In this document: positions 17,945 to 25,299 of the stretch, piece by piece
Layout of the letters: every line of letters starts with the position of its first letter
How positions within the stretch are numbered: the first letter of the stretch is position 1
NCBI RefSeq assembly: GCF_010470665.1
Contig: NZ_VOPZ01000008.1
Coordinates: 62,001-126,000 of the forward strand
Direction: 5' to 3'
Origin: Desulfovibrio sp. JC022
GTDB lineage: Bacteria > Desulfobacterota > Desulfovibrionia > Desulfovibrionales > Desulfovibrionaceae
DNA: 64,000 bases
The notes under the pieces: generated by a model
Databases searched by the model: none
Told to the model about the DNA's origin: nothing
The model's input: only the letters and a program-made list of their open reading frames with translations
Program-made: the position numbers and the translations under genes

Positions 17945-17950
17945 AAAAAA

Positions 17951-19423
17951 CTATTCGTTCCACTGAATCTCGATGTTGATTTTGGTATCGAACATCTTTT
18001 CATACTCAATGATTGCGTCACGCTTGTGGTTAAGCAGGTAGAGCGCGAGTTCCTCTTCAGCCTCGTAGACCAGTGAGGATTCATTACCCGGCTTTCTAAG
18101 CATGCGATAAATTTCTTTGAGAGCCTGCATGGACTGCCATTCCATATTGCGGCGGATACCAGTTCCATCACAGCAGGGGCAGGATTCAGTGGATACCGCA
18201 ATTGCGGATGATCCCAGACGCTGGCGGACCAGCTCCATGAGTCCGAAACGGGAAATACGGCCCACATCGGTACGGGCACGGTCACCCTTAAGCGCGGCGC
18301 GCATGGTCTTTTCAACCTCGCGGCAATGCTTGGGGTCCTTCATTTCAATAAAATCGATAACCACCTGACCGCCGAGGTCGCGCAACTTGAGCTGACGGGC
18401 GATCATCTCGGCACTCTCCTTGTTGGTCTTGAGAGCCATTTCCTTGAAATTGCGCTCGCCGCCTATTTTACCGGAGTTGATGTCGATTGCGGTCAAAGCT
18501 TCGGTCTGGTCAAAAACAAGACGTCCGCCGGAAGGCAGGTTGACCTCGCGGCCGTAGATCTGCTCGATCTGCTTGACCAGATTGAACCGTTCCCAAAGGG
18601 ACTTATCCGTATCGGAATGCAGTTTGACCAGATTATTGCGCCGGGGAAAAGAAAGTGTAGCAAGCTTCTTAACCTGCTCAAGGGTTTCCTTGTCATCAAC
18701 CCAAATTTCAACAACGTCAGAAGAAAGGTAATCACGCACGGAACGGGCAGCCAGTCCCATTTCTTCGTAAACGAGGGACGGCGGCTTGGCATCCTGTCCT
18801 TTTTCGCGGATATCATTCCAGAGACGAGTCAGGAATTTGAAATCGCGCCGCAGAGCGGATTTGCTCTGGCCTTTGCTGGCGGTACGTACAATAACGCCCA
18901 CCCCGGCTCCGGGATTGACCTCATCGATCAGTTCCTTAAGCCTTTCGCGTTCCTTTTCATCTTCAATCTTACGGGAAATACCGATCTGCTCACGTCCGGG
19001 GGTCAGCACAAAATAGCGGCCCGGAATGGAAAGATAGGAGGAAAGAAATGCACCCTTCTTGCCGGTAGGTTCTTTAACCACCTGCACAAAAATTTCCTGC
19101 CCCGGTTTTAAAACCTTCTGGAGCAGGGGGTAGCGATGTCCTTTCTTAAGCTTGTAGGTGCCCTGATAATATTCAGGATGCACCTCATCAACTTGCAGAA
19201 AACCGTTACGTTCGGCTCCGTAGTTGATAAAAGCCGCCTGTAATGCGGCATCGATATTGTGGATGTAACCTTTGTAAATGTTACCTTTGGTCTTGGCCTG
19301 ATGGAGCATTTCTACGTAATACTCAATGACCTGACCTTCCTGAGTCAGCGCGACTTCCACCTGTTCACCGGGGAGAACGCTGATAAACATTTTCTCTTTT
19401 TTCTTAATTTTTTTACCTGTCAT
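17951..19423 (-). CDS. Ribonuclease E/G family endoribonuclease
   Basis: A 490-residue RNase E/G family protein, the size of RNase G, lacking the long RNase E scaffold tail. It begins with a short lysine-rich stretch, then an S1 RNA-binding domain (about 40-130, with NIYKGYIHNIDAALQAAFI and GFLQVDEVH). The catalytic DNase I-like domain follows with AIDINSG (near 315) and VVIDFIEM (near 355), whose Asp residues bind Mg. The Zn-link ESCPCCDGTG lies near 418. It probably processes rRNA and turns over mRNA. RNase E and G cannot be separated by activity from sequence. Confidence 0.9.
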   Translation of the reverse strand: MTGKKIKKKEKMFISVLPGEQVEVALTQEGQVIEYYVEMLHQAKTKGNIYKGYIHNIDAALQAAFINYGAERNGFLQVDEVHPEYYQGTYKLKKGHRYPLLQKVLKPGQEIFVQVVKEPTGKKGAFLSSYLSIPGRYFVLTPGREQIGISRKIEDEKERERLKELIDEVNPGAGVGVIVRTASKGQSKSALRRDFKFLTRLWNDIREKGQDAKPPSLVYEEMGLAARSVRDYLSSDVVEIWVDDKETLEQVKKLATLSFPRRNNLVKLHSDTDKSLWERFNLVKQIEQIYGREVNLPSGGRLVFDQTEALTAIDINSGKIGGERNFKEMALKTNKESAEMIARQLKLRDLGGQVVIDFIEMKDPKHCREVEKTMRAALKGDRARTDVGRISRFGLMELVRQRLGSSAIAVSTESCPCCDGTGIRRNMEWQSMQALKEIYRMLRKPGNESSLVYEAEEELALYLLNHKRDAIIEYEKMFDTKINIEIQWNE

Positions 19424-19474
19424 GTTCTAATCCAAAGAAAAGTTGTAAATTTTCTCCGGACCCAGAAGCTGGAA

Positions 19475-20461
19475 TCATGTATCTCCGTCAAGCCTGCAAT
19501 CGTAATAGATCTCATTTCCTGTCTGCTTGACGTGCAGTCTGCCGCTTTTTTCCAGTTCCGTGAGTACCTGTTCCACCCTCTCCAAGGGAATATCAAGTGC
19601 TCCGGCGAGCTGTTGCGCTGTCTGCGGCCTGCGCATGATAGAAGCCTGAATCCGGTCAAATGCGTGGGAGCCATCGCCCTGCACATGGGCTATGGTCTCA
19701 TCACCGCTCCTTTTCTTTGCGTCGGTATCTGGTTCGCAATCCCTATCTTTACAGGGCGCGGCATCAAGAACCTTTTTCCAGCGGCCTAGGGTCTCGGAAT
19801 CAACCGGACCGGCCTTCTCCAGAGTACCTGGACGCGAAAGAGTGACCACATCAATGCGGTCCGGGGCAAGTTCGGTACAGAATTCCTTCATAAGAGTTAG
19901 GTTTTCATCCGAATCGTTGTATCCCCGTGAAAGGAGCACTTCCAGAAAAATCTTACCGTTGAACTCCTTGCGGAATTCGATCAGGGCTTTAGCAATCGAA
20001 GTAGGGTCAATTCCCCTACAAGGTCTGTTTATGGCCCTGAATTCCGAAGCAACAAGGGAATCCATTGAAGGAAGCACCACATCGGCTTCCAGCAGTTCCT
20101 TTCTCACTTCGGTGTCCGTCATGGCGGTCGCGTTTGTCAGCACGGCCACAGGCATGGACGGGAAAAGTTTTTTTACGCCGCGAATAATTTCGGGCATTTC
20201 AGAGTTGAGGGTCGGTTCCCCGAGTCCTCCAAGGGTAATCACCTCGGGCGGCTGATGCCCCTCCTGCTTCCATTTCTCAAGTTCATTAAGAATATCAGCC
20301 GCAGGTACATAAACATCGCGTTCACCGGTGAGCAGATCAGTCTTGCCCACTTCGCAATATACACAATCCATGGAGCAAACCCTGCGTCCAAGCAGGTCCA
20401 GCCCCAGTGAACGCCCTATTCTGCCGGAAAAAACCGGCCCGAAGATATAGCTATAACCCAT
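19475..20461 (-). CDS. Radical SAM protein with C-terminal winged helix
   Basis: A 328-residue protein. The N-terminal radical SAM domain carries C-x3-C-x2-C in CSMDCVYC (near 29-36) and GGLGEPTL (near 78), and resembles COG0731-type Fe-S oxidoreductases. After residue about 255 comes a winged-helix-like module (AFDRIQASIMRRPQTAQQLAG...LEKSGRLHVKQ). It may therefore sense or bind nucleic acid as well as perform radical chemistry. The start at 20461 is chosen for the AGG 5 bases upstream. The substrate is unknown. No gene directly upstream shares its transcript. Confidence 0.75.
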   Translation of the reverse strand: MGYSYIFGPVFSGRIGRSLGLDLLGRRVCSMDCVYCEVGKTDLLTGERDVYVPAADILNELEKWKQEGHQPPEVITLGGLGEPTLNSEMPEIIRGVKKLFPSMPVAVLTNATAMTDTEVRKELLEADVVLPSMDSLVASEFRAINRPCRGIDPTSIAKALIEFRKEFNGKIFLEVLLSRGYNDSDENLTLMKEFCTELAPDRIDVVTLSRPGTLEKAGPVDSETLGRWKKVLDAAPCKDRDCEPDTDAKKRSGDETIAHVQGDGSHAFDRIQASIMRRPQTAQQLAGALDIPLERVEQVLTELEKSGRLHVKQTGNEIYYDCRLDGDT

Positions 20462-20497
20462 AACGGCCTCATCAAGAAGCAAAAAAATCAATTAAAT

Positions 20498-20580
20498 TTG
20501 ATGCGCTTCGCGGTTTTTGATCTGATTTCGCCTCCGGCGGCCAAAGGGACTAAGCCCCTTTGGAATCCCTAATTGCTGGG
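20498..20580 (+). repeat. Intergenic hairpin element, short-stem variant
   Basis: Module GATGCGCTTCGCG, then ATTTCGCCTCCGGCGG, the stem CCAAAGGG / CCCTTTGG with a short loop, then AATCCCT. The head faces the start of the radical SAM gene. The tail GGCTTCGCC is missing. The rest of the 20462-20815 gap holds a Cys-rich mini-frame and the trmI promoter. Confidence 0.7.
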
Positions 20581-20599
20581 ATATAGGACAAACAAAAGA

Positions 20600-20665
20600 A
20601 TGACCTGTCATAATTCCAACTGTGATTTTTGCGGGAGATGTGTAAAAATAGCTGCGCGAAGATAA
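20600..20665 (+). other. Cys-rich 21-codon reading frame, possibly a gene remnant
   Basis: An ATG frame reads MTCHNSNCDFCGRCVKIAARR. The spacing C-x5-C-x2-C-x2-C resembles part of an Fe-S or zinc site. An AGGA lies 12 bases before the ATG, which is a poor ribosome site. It could be a micro-protein or the end of a lost ferredoxin-like gene. Confidence 0.25.
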
Positions 20666-20733
20666 ATTCCATTCAATGCGGTAGTTAAGCACTTATGCTT
20701 AAATGTCAAAAAACTCAAGTTATATATGATGAC

Positions 20734-20786
20734 GCAGATGGTGCTTTGTATGCGACCTTGACTTTATGCTGTTTCATCCGTAATCG
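20734..20786 (+). promoter_or_regulatory. 14-base motif plus candidate trmI promoter
   Basis: GCAGATGGTGCTTT at 20734-20747 is followed by TTGACT (20758-20763), 17 bases, and TAATCG (20781-20786). The same 14 bases precede two other candidate promoters at 40034 and 63179. Confidence 0.5.
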
Positions 20787-20815
20787 GGCGATAGATCAAT
20801 TCAGGAGGAAGTCTA

Positions 20816-21751
20816 ATGCTTGAAGCTGGACAATTAATTTTGCTTATCAACCCCAAGGGCAAGCGCTACCTGCGCATGATCAATCCCGGGGAAGAAATAC
20901 ACACACATGACGGCATGATGTTGACCGACAACATCCTCGCCGGCGGGTTCGGAAAGGTTGTGGAAACCCACTTGGGCCACAAATACCAGATTCTGAAACC
21001 CACCATATACGATATCATCAAGGGTCTGAAACGCCAGACCCAGATCATGTACCCCAAAGAGATCAGCTACCTGCTGCTCAAACTGGGTATCGGTCCCGGC
21101 ACAAGAGTGGTCGAATCCGGCTCCGGTTCCGGTGGCCTGACCACCGCACTGGCCTACTACGTAGGTGATACCGGTAAGGTATACACCCACGAGAAACGCC
21201 CCGAATTTTATAAGCTGGTCCGCAAGAACCTTGAATGGGCCGGACTTGAGCACCGCGTTGAACAGTTCAACCTGAACATCGAAGACGGTTTCCTCGCCAG
21301 CGATTGCGATGCCCTCTTCCTCGACGTACCCAACCCGTGGGACTACCTGCACCACATTCCCAAAGCAGTAATCCCCGGCGCAATGTGCGGTTTCCTGCTG
21401 CCGACCACCAATCAGGTCAGCGATCTCCTCAAGGCCATGGAAGACATGCCCTTCGAAGAGCAGGAAGTCTGTGAAATTTTCGTACGTAACTACAAGCCCG
21501 TTGCAGAACGCTTACGCCCCGAAGACCGCATGGTCGGTCACACCGGTTTCCTCGTCTTCGCCCGTAACATGGCTGGTTGCGAAATGAGCGTAGAGCCGCC
21601 CAAGAAAAAGCGTCAGAATCGCGGCAAGCCCGCAGCTGACAAGTATCATGTTGATCGCAAGGACATGATTCACGCTAAGAAGGATGTTGAAGAAACATCT
21701 GCTCCTGCCGAAGAGAAAAAAGCTGAATCCGGTGAGGATAAGGCTGAATAG
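20816..21751 (+). CDS. trmI: tRNA (adenine-58-N1) methyltransferase TrmI
   Basis: TrmI-type enzyme that makes m1A58 in the T-loop of tRNAs. The 311-residue protein has the small N-terminal beta domain (GKRYLRMINPGEEIHTHDG), then the Rossmann domain with motif I VVESGSGSGGLT near 98-109. HEKRPEFY lies near 123, and the family tetrad region DALFLDVPNPWDYL near 163-176. The last 55 residues are a Lys/Glu/Ala-rich tail, probably disordered, longer than needed for catalysis. An AGGAGGA site precedes the ATG, and a strong terminator follows at 21787. Confidence 0.9.
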   Translation: MLEAGQLILLINPKGKRYLRMINPGEEIHTHDGMMLTDNILAGGFGKVVETHLGHKYQILKPTIYDIIKGLKRQTQIMYPKEISYLLLKLGIGPGTRVVESGSGSGGLTTALAYYVGDTGKVYTHEKRPEFYKLVRKNLEWAGLEHRVEQFNLNIEDGFLASDCDALFLDVPNPWDYLHHIPKAVIPGAMCGFLLPTTNQVSDLLKAMEDMPFEEQEVCEIFVRNYKPVAERLRPEDRMVGHTGFLVFARNMAGCEMSVEPPKKKRQNRGKPAADKYHVDRKDMIHAKKDVEETSAPAEEKKAESGEDKAE

Positions 21752-21786
21752 TTTCGGTTGTAGATAGTTGAAGATATTAATGATGA

Positions 21787-21822
21787 AAGCCGGGTCTCCG
21801 TGAGGAGGCCCGGCTTTTTTTT
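21787..21822 (+). terminator. Terminator after trmI
   Basis: AAGCCGGGTCTCC pairs with GGAGGCCCGGCTT (one G-T pair), followed by a long T-run. It lies between trmI and the convergent toxin gene. Confidence 0.85.
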
Positions 21823-21829
21823 GCTTTGA

Positions 21830-22117
21830 TTAAATACGACTTTTCCAGTGTATGGGATTTCTGCTCATATGCATAATGGCTACTACCAACAAACAGTCCT
21901 CCCGAATTTGGTAAATGACACCATAAGGAAATCGTGAAATACGTATCCGCCGTGTTCTTCTTGAAATCAAAGACCAGGCTTCAGGATGCTCCTCCATGCG
22001 GGAAAGAGCACGCTTGACTTCAGCCGCAAAATCAAATCCTAACCCGGCACTCTGCTCATTATACCAAGAGACTGCTTCATTTAATTCCTGCTGCGCACAG
22101 GAAAGAAATCTGATCAT
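21830..22117 (-). CDS. RelE/ParE family toxin
   Basis: A 95-residue RelE/ParE superfamily protein. It shows the typical LNEAVSWYNEQSAGLGFDFAAEV helix pair and FPYGVIYQIREDCLLVVAIMHMSRNP beta-strand core. Toxins of this fold either cleave mRNA on the ribosome or poison gyrase; which applies cannot be told. The gene overlaps the antitoxin stop by one base, downstream of it, the standard order for this antitoxin family. The pair is compact and lies at one edge of an accessory cluster. Confidence 0.88.
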   Translation of the reverse strand: MIRFLSCAQQELNEAVSWYNEQSAGLGFDFAAEVKRALSRMEEHPEAWSLISRRTRRIRISRFPYGVIYQIREDCLLVVAIMHMSRNPIHWKSRI

Positions 22118-22338
22118 TATTCCTGCCGTCCAATGCGGTCAAAGACTTCATCAGCAGAAACTGAATCAATTTTCCCCTGCTCATAAGCATCTATCCGGCT
22201 TTCAGCCTCAACGGCCCATTTGCTGTCAATGGACTTACGCCTTGAATCAAAGCTGGCCAGTAAAGCCTCAATCAGCTCTGCTCGTTGCACAGGTGCCAGT
22301 TGCAGGGCCTGATCAGTAATGGTGGTAAGGTCAATCAT
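22117..22338 (-). CDS. Addiction-module antitoxin (Unstab_antitox-like)
   Basis: A 73-residue acidic helical protein matching the putative addiction module component family (PF09720-like): LQLAPVQRAELIEALLASFD and a Glu/Asp-rich C-terminus ending EVFDRIGRQE. It should neutralise the downstream RelE/ParE toxin by direct binding. GGAG lies 8 bases ahead of the ATG at 22338. The 1-base overlap with the toxin indicates coupling. Confidence 0.85.
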   Translation of the reverse strand: MIDLTTITDQALQLAPVQRAELIEALLASFDSRRKSIDSKWAVEAESRIDAYEQGKIDSVSADEVFDRIGRQE

Positions 22339-22457
22339 TATATGGCTCCTTCTTACTGGATAAATATAGCTAAAACCATGAGGAGTTTCAATCTCATTTG
22401 AGGTGGTGAAGAGGTTACAGATATGAATTATGATGTGAGGAGGACCAGCTTTTTAAA

Positions 22458-22934
22458 TCACCACAAATTACCCCTATTCATTGGTCGAGAAACAATTCTA
22501 GGTGGCCCTTCGTTTTTACTTTTATACTCTGGCCTATGATAAAATTGCTCACACCTTTTACACACAAAAAGACGCTCTTCTTCACGAACAGGAACGAGCT
22601 TCTCTTCTGCGTAGCATTTTGTACAATATCTCACAGTTTTCCCGTCTTCTTCAGCCTCATATAGCCCATACTTCTCATTAAACTTCAGCTTCTTTTTCAT
22701 TTTTAAAGATTGTTTCAGTTCATTTATCTCTTCTTCCTTGTCATTAAGTTCCGCTTTAACTCTTGAAATTTGAATCCTTGCATCAGCTAATTTTTCAACC
22801 AATTCCGCCAGCTGCAATTTCCAATCAGCCTGCTTAATTGCCTCGCTGGCATCACTTAATTTCGAGGCTATATCGATAGCACTTTTAATTCCACCGAGCG
22901 CACTCGCAATAGCTTTCGTTGTAATTGATTCCAT
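22458..22934 (-). CDS. Coiled-coil protein with zinc ribbon
   Basis: Not recognised as a named family. The 158-residue protein has a helical N-terminus (1-45), a coiled coil with heptads (about 45-85, RIQISRVKAELNDKEEEINEL) and then a zinc-ribbon-like site YCTKCYAEEK...FVCKRCEQFYHRP, two C-x2-C pairs. A short basic C-terminus follows. It sits 23 bases downstream of the fic gene on the same strand and could be cotranscribed. Its codon use is more AT-rich than the housekeeping neighbours, which fits an accessory origin. Function unknown. Confidence 0.6.
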   Translation of the reverse strand: MESITTKAIASALGGIKSAIDIASKLSDASEAIKQADWKLQLAELVEKLADARIQISRVKAELNDKEEEINELKQSLKMKKKLKFNEKYGLYEAEEDGKTVRYCTKCYAEEKLVPVREEERLFVCKRCEQFYHRPEYKSKNEGPPRIVSRPMNRGNLW

Positions 22935-22957
22935 ATAGCACCAAACCTAATTAATAT

Positions 22958-23728
22958 TTATTTAACCCGCTCCAAAACCCCACACAAACTCTTCAAAACA
23001 TACCCGGCAATCAACTCAATAAAATCGCCCTTCTCGTCCTCAAGATTACATTTCTCCAATGCTCCATAATAAGCCAGACGACTATCAGTATCCCCGGCAA
23101 TGTTAACGACCAAATAGCCGCGCTGCATCAAAATTAAGTTCATTACTAACCGAGCAGTACGACCATTGCCGTCAATGAATGGGTGAATTGTGGCGATACG
23201 TTCATGCACTTCCGCAGCAAGCACAACGGGATGCAGAACAGGTTCGTTCTTATCGTACCATGCGACCAGCTGCTCCATTAATATCGGAACCTGCCACGGC
23301 TGCGGAGGGATATGACGACTACCCGAAATCGCCACCGGAACACTGCGGTACCTGCCTGCGTTTTCGCGGTCTATGCCTTGTAAGATGATGCCGTGAATGT
23401 CCTTGATGACCTTCTCTGAAAAAATGGATTCTGCGGACAACTCACGAACGTACTGAATGGCTTCGTAATGGTTTACCGCTTCAAGATGCTCCTGCATGGA
23501 CTTGCCGCCGATGGTCAGCCCCTTATTGATTACAAGGTCGGTCTCGCGCAGAGTAAGAGTGTTTCCCTCAATGCGGTTGCTGTCGTAGGTGTATTCTATG
23601 TTCAGGGCGTCCACGATTTGGGAACTGACGGTATCGCGGCAGGCGTCAAGCTGCGCTTTACGCTCGTCAATTTCGCCAAGCAACGCGGTCAGGGATTCGG
23701 ATTTTAGGTAATCAGCAGTCATGTACAT
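22958..23728 (-). CDS. Fic family protein
   Basis: Fic enzymes transfer AMP or other nucleotides to target hydroxyls. The 256-residue protein has the full catalytic motif HPFIDGNGRTAR (about 182-193). Near the N-terminus (about 50-56) it has the auto-inhibitory helix motif SNRIEGN, the S-x3-E-G-N form, placed before the Fic core as in class II proteins. Activity is therefore probably self-regulated by the motif's Glu. The target is unknown. It belongs to the small accessory cluster with two toxin-antitoxin pairs. No clear ribosome site precedes the ATG, so the start could be at 23722. Confidence 0.88.
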   Translation of the reverse strand: MYMTADYLKSESLTALLGEIDERKAQLDACRDTVSSQIVDALNIEYTYDSNRIEGNTLTLRETDLVINKGLTIGGKSMQEHLEAVNHYEAIQYVRELSAESIFSEKVIKDIHGIILQGIDRENAGRYRSVPVAISGSRHIPPQPWQVPILMEQLVAWYDKNEPVLHPVVLAAEVHERIATIHPFIDGNGRTARLVMNLILMQRGYLVVNIAGDTDSRLAYYGALEKCNLEDEKGDFIELIAGYVLKSLCGVLERVK

Positions 23729-23785
23729 TTGTTTATCACAAACTGTTTGCTTAGCCTATGGTGGGCAATCAATCCTAAAACGGAC

Positions 23786-23856
23786 CAACTCAATTAGGGC
23801 AACTCTACTTCGTCAACTTCTGATCAACTTGACAACTTCTCCTCACAATATACAAT
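23786..23856 (+). promoter_or_regulatory. brnTA promoter with CAACT repeats
   Basis: TTGACA (23829-23834) and TACAAT (23851-23856) are spaced 16 bases. Five CAACT half-sites begin at 23786, 23800, 23814, 23825 and 23833, the last two overlapping the -35. This fits an operator for the ribbon-helix-helix antitoxin BrnA, which is known to repress its own operon. Confidence 0.5.
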
Positions 23857-23862
23857 ATGAGT

Positions 23863-24123
23863 ATGCCATTTGAATATGATGAAAACAAAAGCGCAACCAA
23901 TCTAGAAAAACACGGAATTAATTTCGAAGACGCGCAAGCTCTGTGGAAGGACCCGAACCTATTAAAAATCCCGGCCCGCACTCAGGATGAACCGCGCAAT
24001 TTTTATATCGGCATGATTAACGGCAAACATTGGTCTGCCGTAACAACTCCCCGCAATGGAGCTATTCGTATAATTTTGGTGCGCCGCTCCAGAAAGAAGG
24101 AGGTGGAACTCTATGAAAGCTAA
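23863..24123 (+). CDS. brnT: BrnT family toxin
   Basis: BrnT is the RelE-fold ribonuclease toxin of the BrnT/BrnA system. The product (86 residues from 23863) shows FEYDENKSATNLEKHGINFEDAQALW, then FYIGMINGKHWSAVTT and IRIILVRRSRKKE, all family hallmarks. There are two ATGs, at 23857 and 23863. Because a consensus -10 ends at 23856, transcription should start close to 23863, so the second ATG may be used on a leaderless message. The toxin gene comes first and overlaps brnA by 11 bases. Confidence 0.88.
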   Translation: MPFEYDENKSATNLEKHGINFEDAQALWKDPNLLKIPARTQDEPRNFYIGMINGKHWSAVTTPRNGAIRIILVRRSRKKEVELYES

Positions 24124-24349
24124 GGAATTTGATGAAGCATTTGAATCTGATCAGGACATCACTGAGCATCTGGATATGGCAAAAGCGACTAGACCCAACA
24201 AAAGCACCAAACGGGTAAATGTAGACTTCCCCGCATGGATGGTTATAGCTCTTGATCGCGAAGCTGAACGGCTCGGCATCAACAGGCAGGCTGTCATCAA
24301 GACATGGATCGCCAACCGCATCGACAGCGGGCACTCTGCTGATCTTTAA
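24113..24349 (+). CDS. brnA: BrnA family antitoxin
   Basis: BrnA binds BrnT and represses the operon through a ribbon-helix-helix DNA-binding domain. The 78-residue protein has an acidic N-terminal toxin-binding part (about 1-35) and then KRVNVDFPAWMVIALDREAERLGINRQAVIKTWI, the ribbon-helix-helix region. It overlaps the brnT end, which gives translational coupling; AGGAGG lies within the end of brnT. A terminator at 24371 follows. Confidence 0.87.
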   Translation: MKAKEFDEAFESDQDITEHLDMAKATRPNKSTKRVNVDFPAWMVIALDREAERLGINRQAVIKTWIANRIDSGHSADL

Positions 24350-24370
24350 TTTCCGTTCACTCCCAATCAT

Positions 24371-24402
24371 AAAGCCCCGCACTCATCCGAGTACGGGGCT
24401 TT
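24371..24402. terminator. Bidirectional terminator between brnA and yccF
   Basis: AAAGCCCCG pairs with CGGGGCTTT around an inner ACTC/GAGT stem. It lies between convergent genes. Confidence 0.75.
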
Positions 24403-24427
24403 CAAATCTCCAACTAAACTTCAACAA

Positions 24428-24883
24428 CTAACGGATATGCCTGTTAATAGCATCCTCATCCTTGCGGCGCTGCACTTCCTGCGCAACCACAGCGGGCACG
24501 CAGACCATGTTGACCGGGTTGAAGATGGTCCGCAGGGACTTGGCCAGGACCAAGGCCACCGGGATACCGACAATTGATATGGCGAGGCCCACTATCTGGG
24601 TGATGGTGATCAGCGCGAAGATGATCCCGAAGGGAATCCAGAGGATCATGATGATTGCGGAATAGGCCTCCCACGCGGGGTTGGATTCCACATTGAGGTC
24701 CTCTTTGGACACCATGGACCAGCTGAACGGCGCGAAAAGGAATTTACTGTACTGGATCAGCCCCAAACCCAGCGGGGAAGCTACTACGGTCAGCACCAGC
24801 AGGGAGCCGAGCAGGAAAAACATAATCGCGTTGATGAATCCGAAGAAAGGGAAATACCATAATATGTTTCCAAGTGTTCTCAT
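24428..24883 (-). CDS. YccF domain membrane protein
   Basis: An inner-membrane protein of 151 residues with several hydrophobic helices. It begins LGNILWYFPFFGFINAIMFFLLG, then VVASPLGLGLIQYSKFLFAPFSWSM, followed by IILWIPFGIIFALITITQIVGLAISIVGIPVALVLAKSL. These are the repeated motifs of the YccF (DUF307) family; the biochemical role is unknown. The ATG at 24883 is chosen because GGAG lies 6 bases upstream; the longer frame begins at a TTG. Confidence 0.8.
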   Translation of the reverse strand: MRTLGNILWYFPFFGFINAIMFFLLGSLLVLTVVASPLGLGLIQYSKFLFAPFSWSMVSKEDLNVESNPAWEAYSAIIMILWIPFGIIFALITITQIVGLAISIVGIPVALVLAKSLRTIFNPVNMVCVPAVVAQEVQRRKDEDAINRHIR

Positions 24884-24993
24884 TTTTATCTCCAAAGTTT
24901 ATGGACCTGCCATTCACATAATTGCAGATAGCAGTCTATTCCTTTTCTCCTTATCACGAAAAAACTTCAAGTCTTATTCACGCAAAACAACAA

Positions 24994-25022
24994 TGCCCCG
25001 ACACATGTGCACCGGGGCTTTT
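24994..25022. terminator. Terminator after the 57-residue gene
   Basis: GCCCCG / CGGGGC stem. On the minus strand it is followed by a T-rich stretch, so it ends the transcript of the small gene and the MerR-methyltransferase gene. Confidence 0.6.
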
Positions 25023-25044
25023 CACACTCAAACAACAGCCGAAC

Positions 25045-25218
25045 CTACTTCGACCATTCCCTGATCTTGTTGATTTCTTCCTGTCCCACCTGGATATGCT
25101 CCAAGAAAGCCTGATGCTTTTCCGGGTAGAGCTTCTCAAAAGCCTTGTGCCAGTTGTGCATGTCCTTGTCATTGAATCCAGCCTCACGGAAAATTTCAGT
25201 CCATTTTTCTTTATCCAT
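25045..25218 (-). CDS. 57-residue protein, stand-alone copy of a MerR-fusion domain
   Basis: A short gene with AGGA 8 bases upstream of its ATG. The product begins MDKEKWTEIFREAGF and ends IREWSK. It aligns without gaps to residues 121-177 of the neighbouring MerR-methyltransferase protein, with 31 of 57 positions identical by my count. Conserved residues include W6, GFN, KDM, WHKAFE, P, HQ, FLE, EI, IR and WS. It lies 81 bases downstream of that gene on the same strand, probably in one transcript. The domain's function is unknown to me. Possibilities include a ligand-binding or oligomerisation module, or a decoy for the fusion. Confidence 0.75.
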   Translation of the reverse strand: MDKEKWTEIFREAGFNDKDMHNWHKAFEKLYPEKHQAFLEHIQVGQEEINKIREWSK

Positions 25219-25299
25219 TTTAGTGTCCTACTCATGCTCTGCAACCATGTGGCCTGCATGGCTGCGGTTTATATTAATCTATAGATCACTTCTGCTTAT

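Noticed and set aside
18326-19111. 260-codon frame opposite the RNase E/G gene
   Set aside because: It lies wholly inside the RNase E/G gene, which has clear catalytic motifs; the reverse frame shows no family features.
24978-25259. 93-codon frame opposite and across the small W/H-domain gene
   Set aside because: It is in a different minus-strand frame, rich in Arg/Ser as typical for a shadow frame; the 57-residue frame has a ribosome site and a paralogue.
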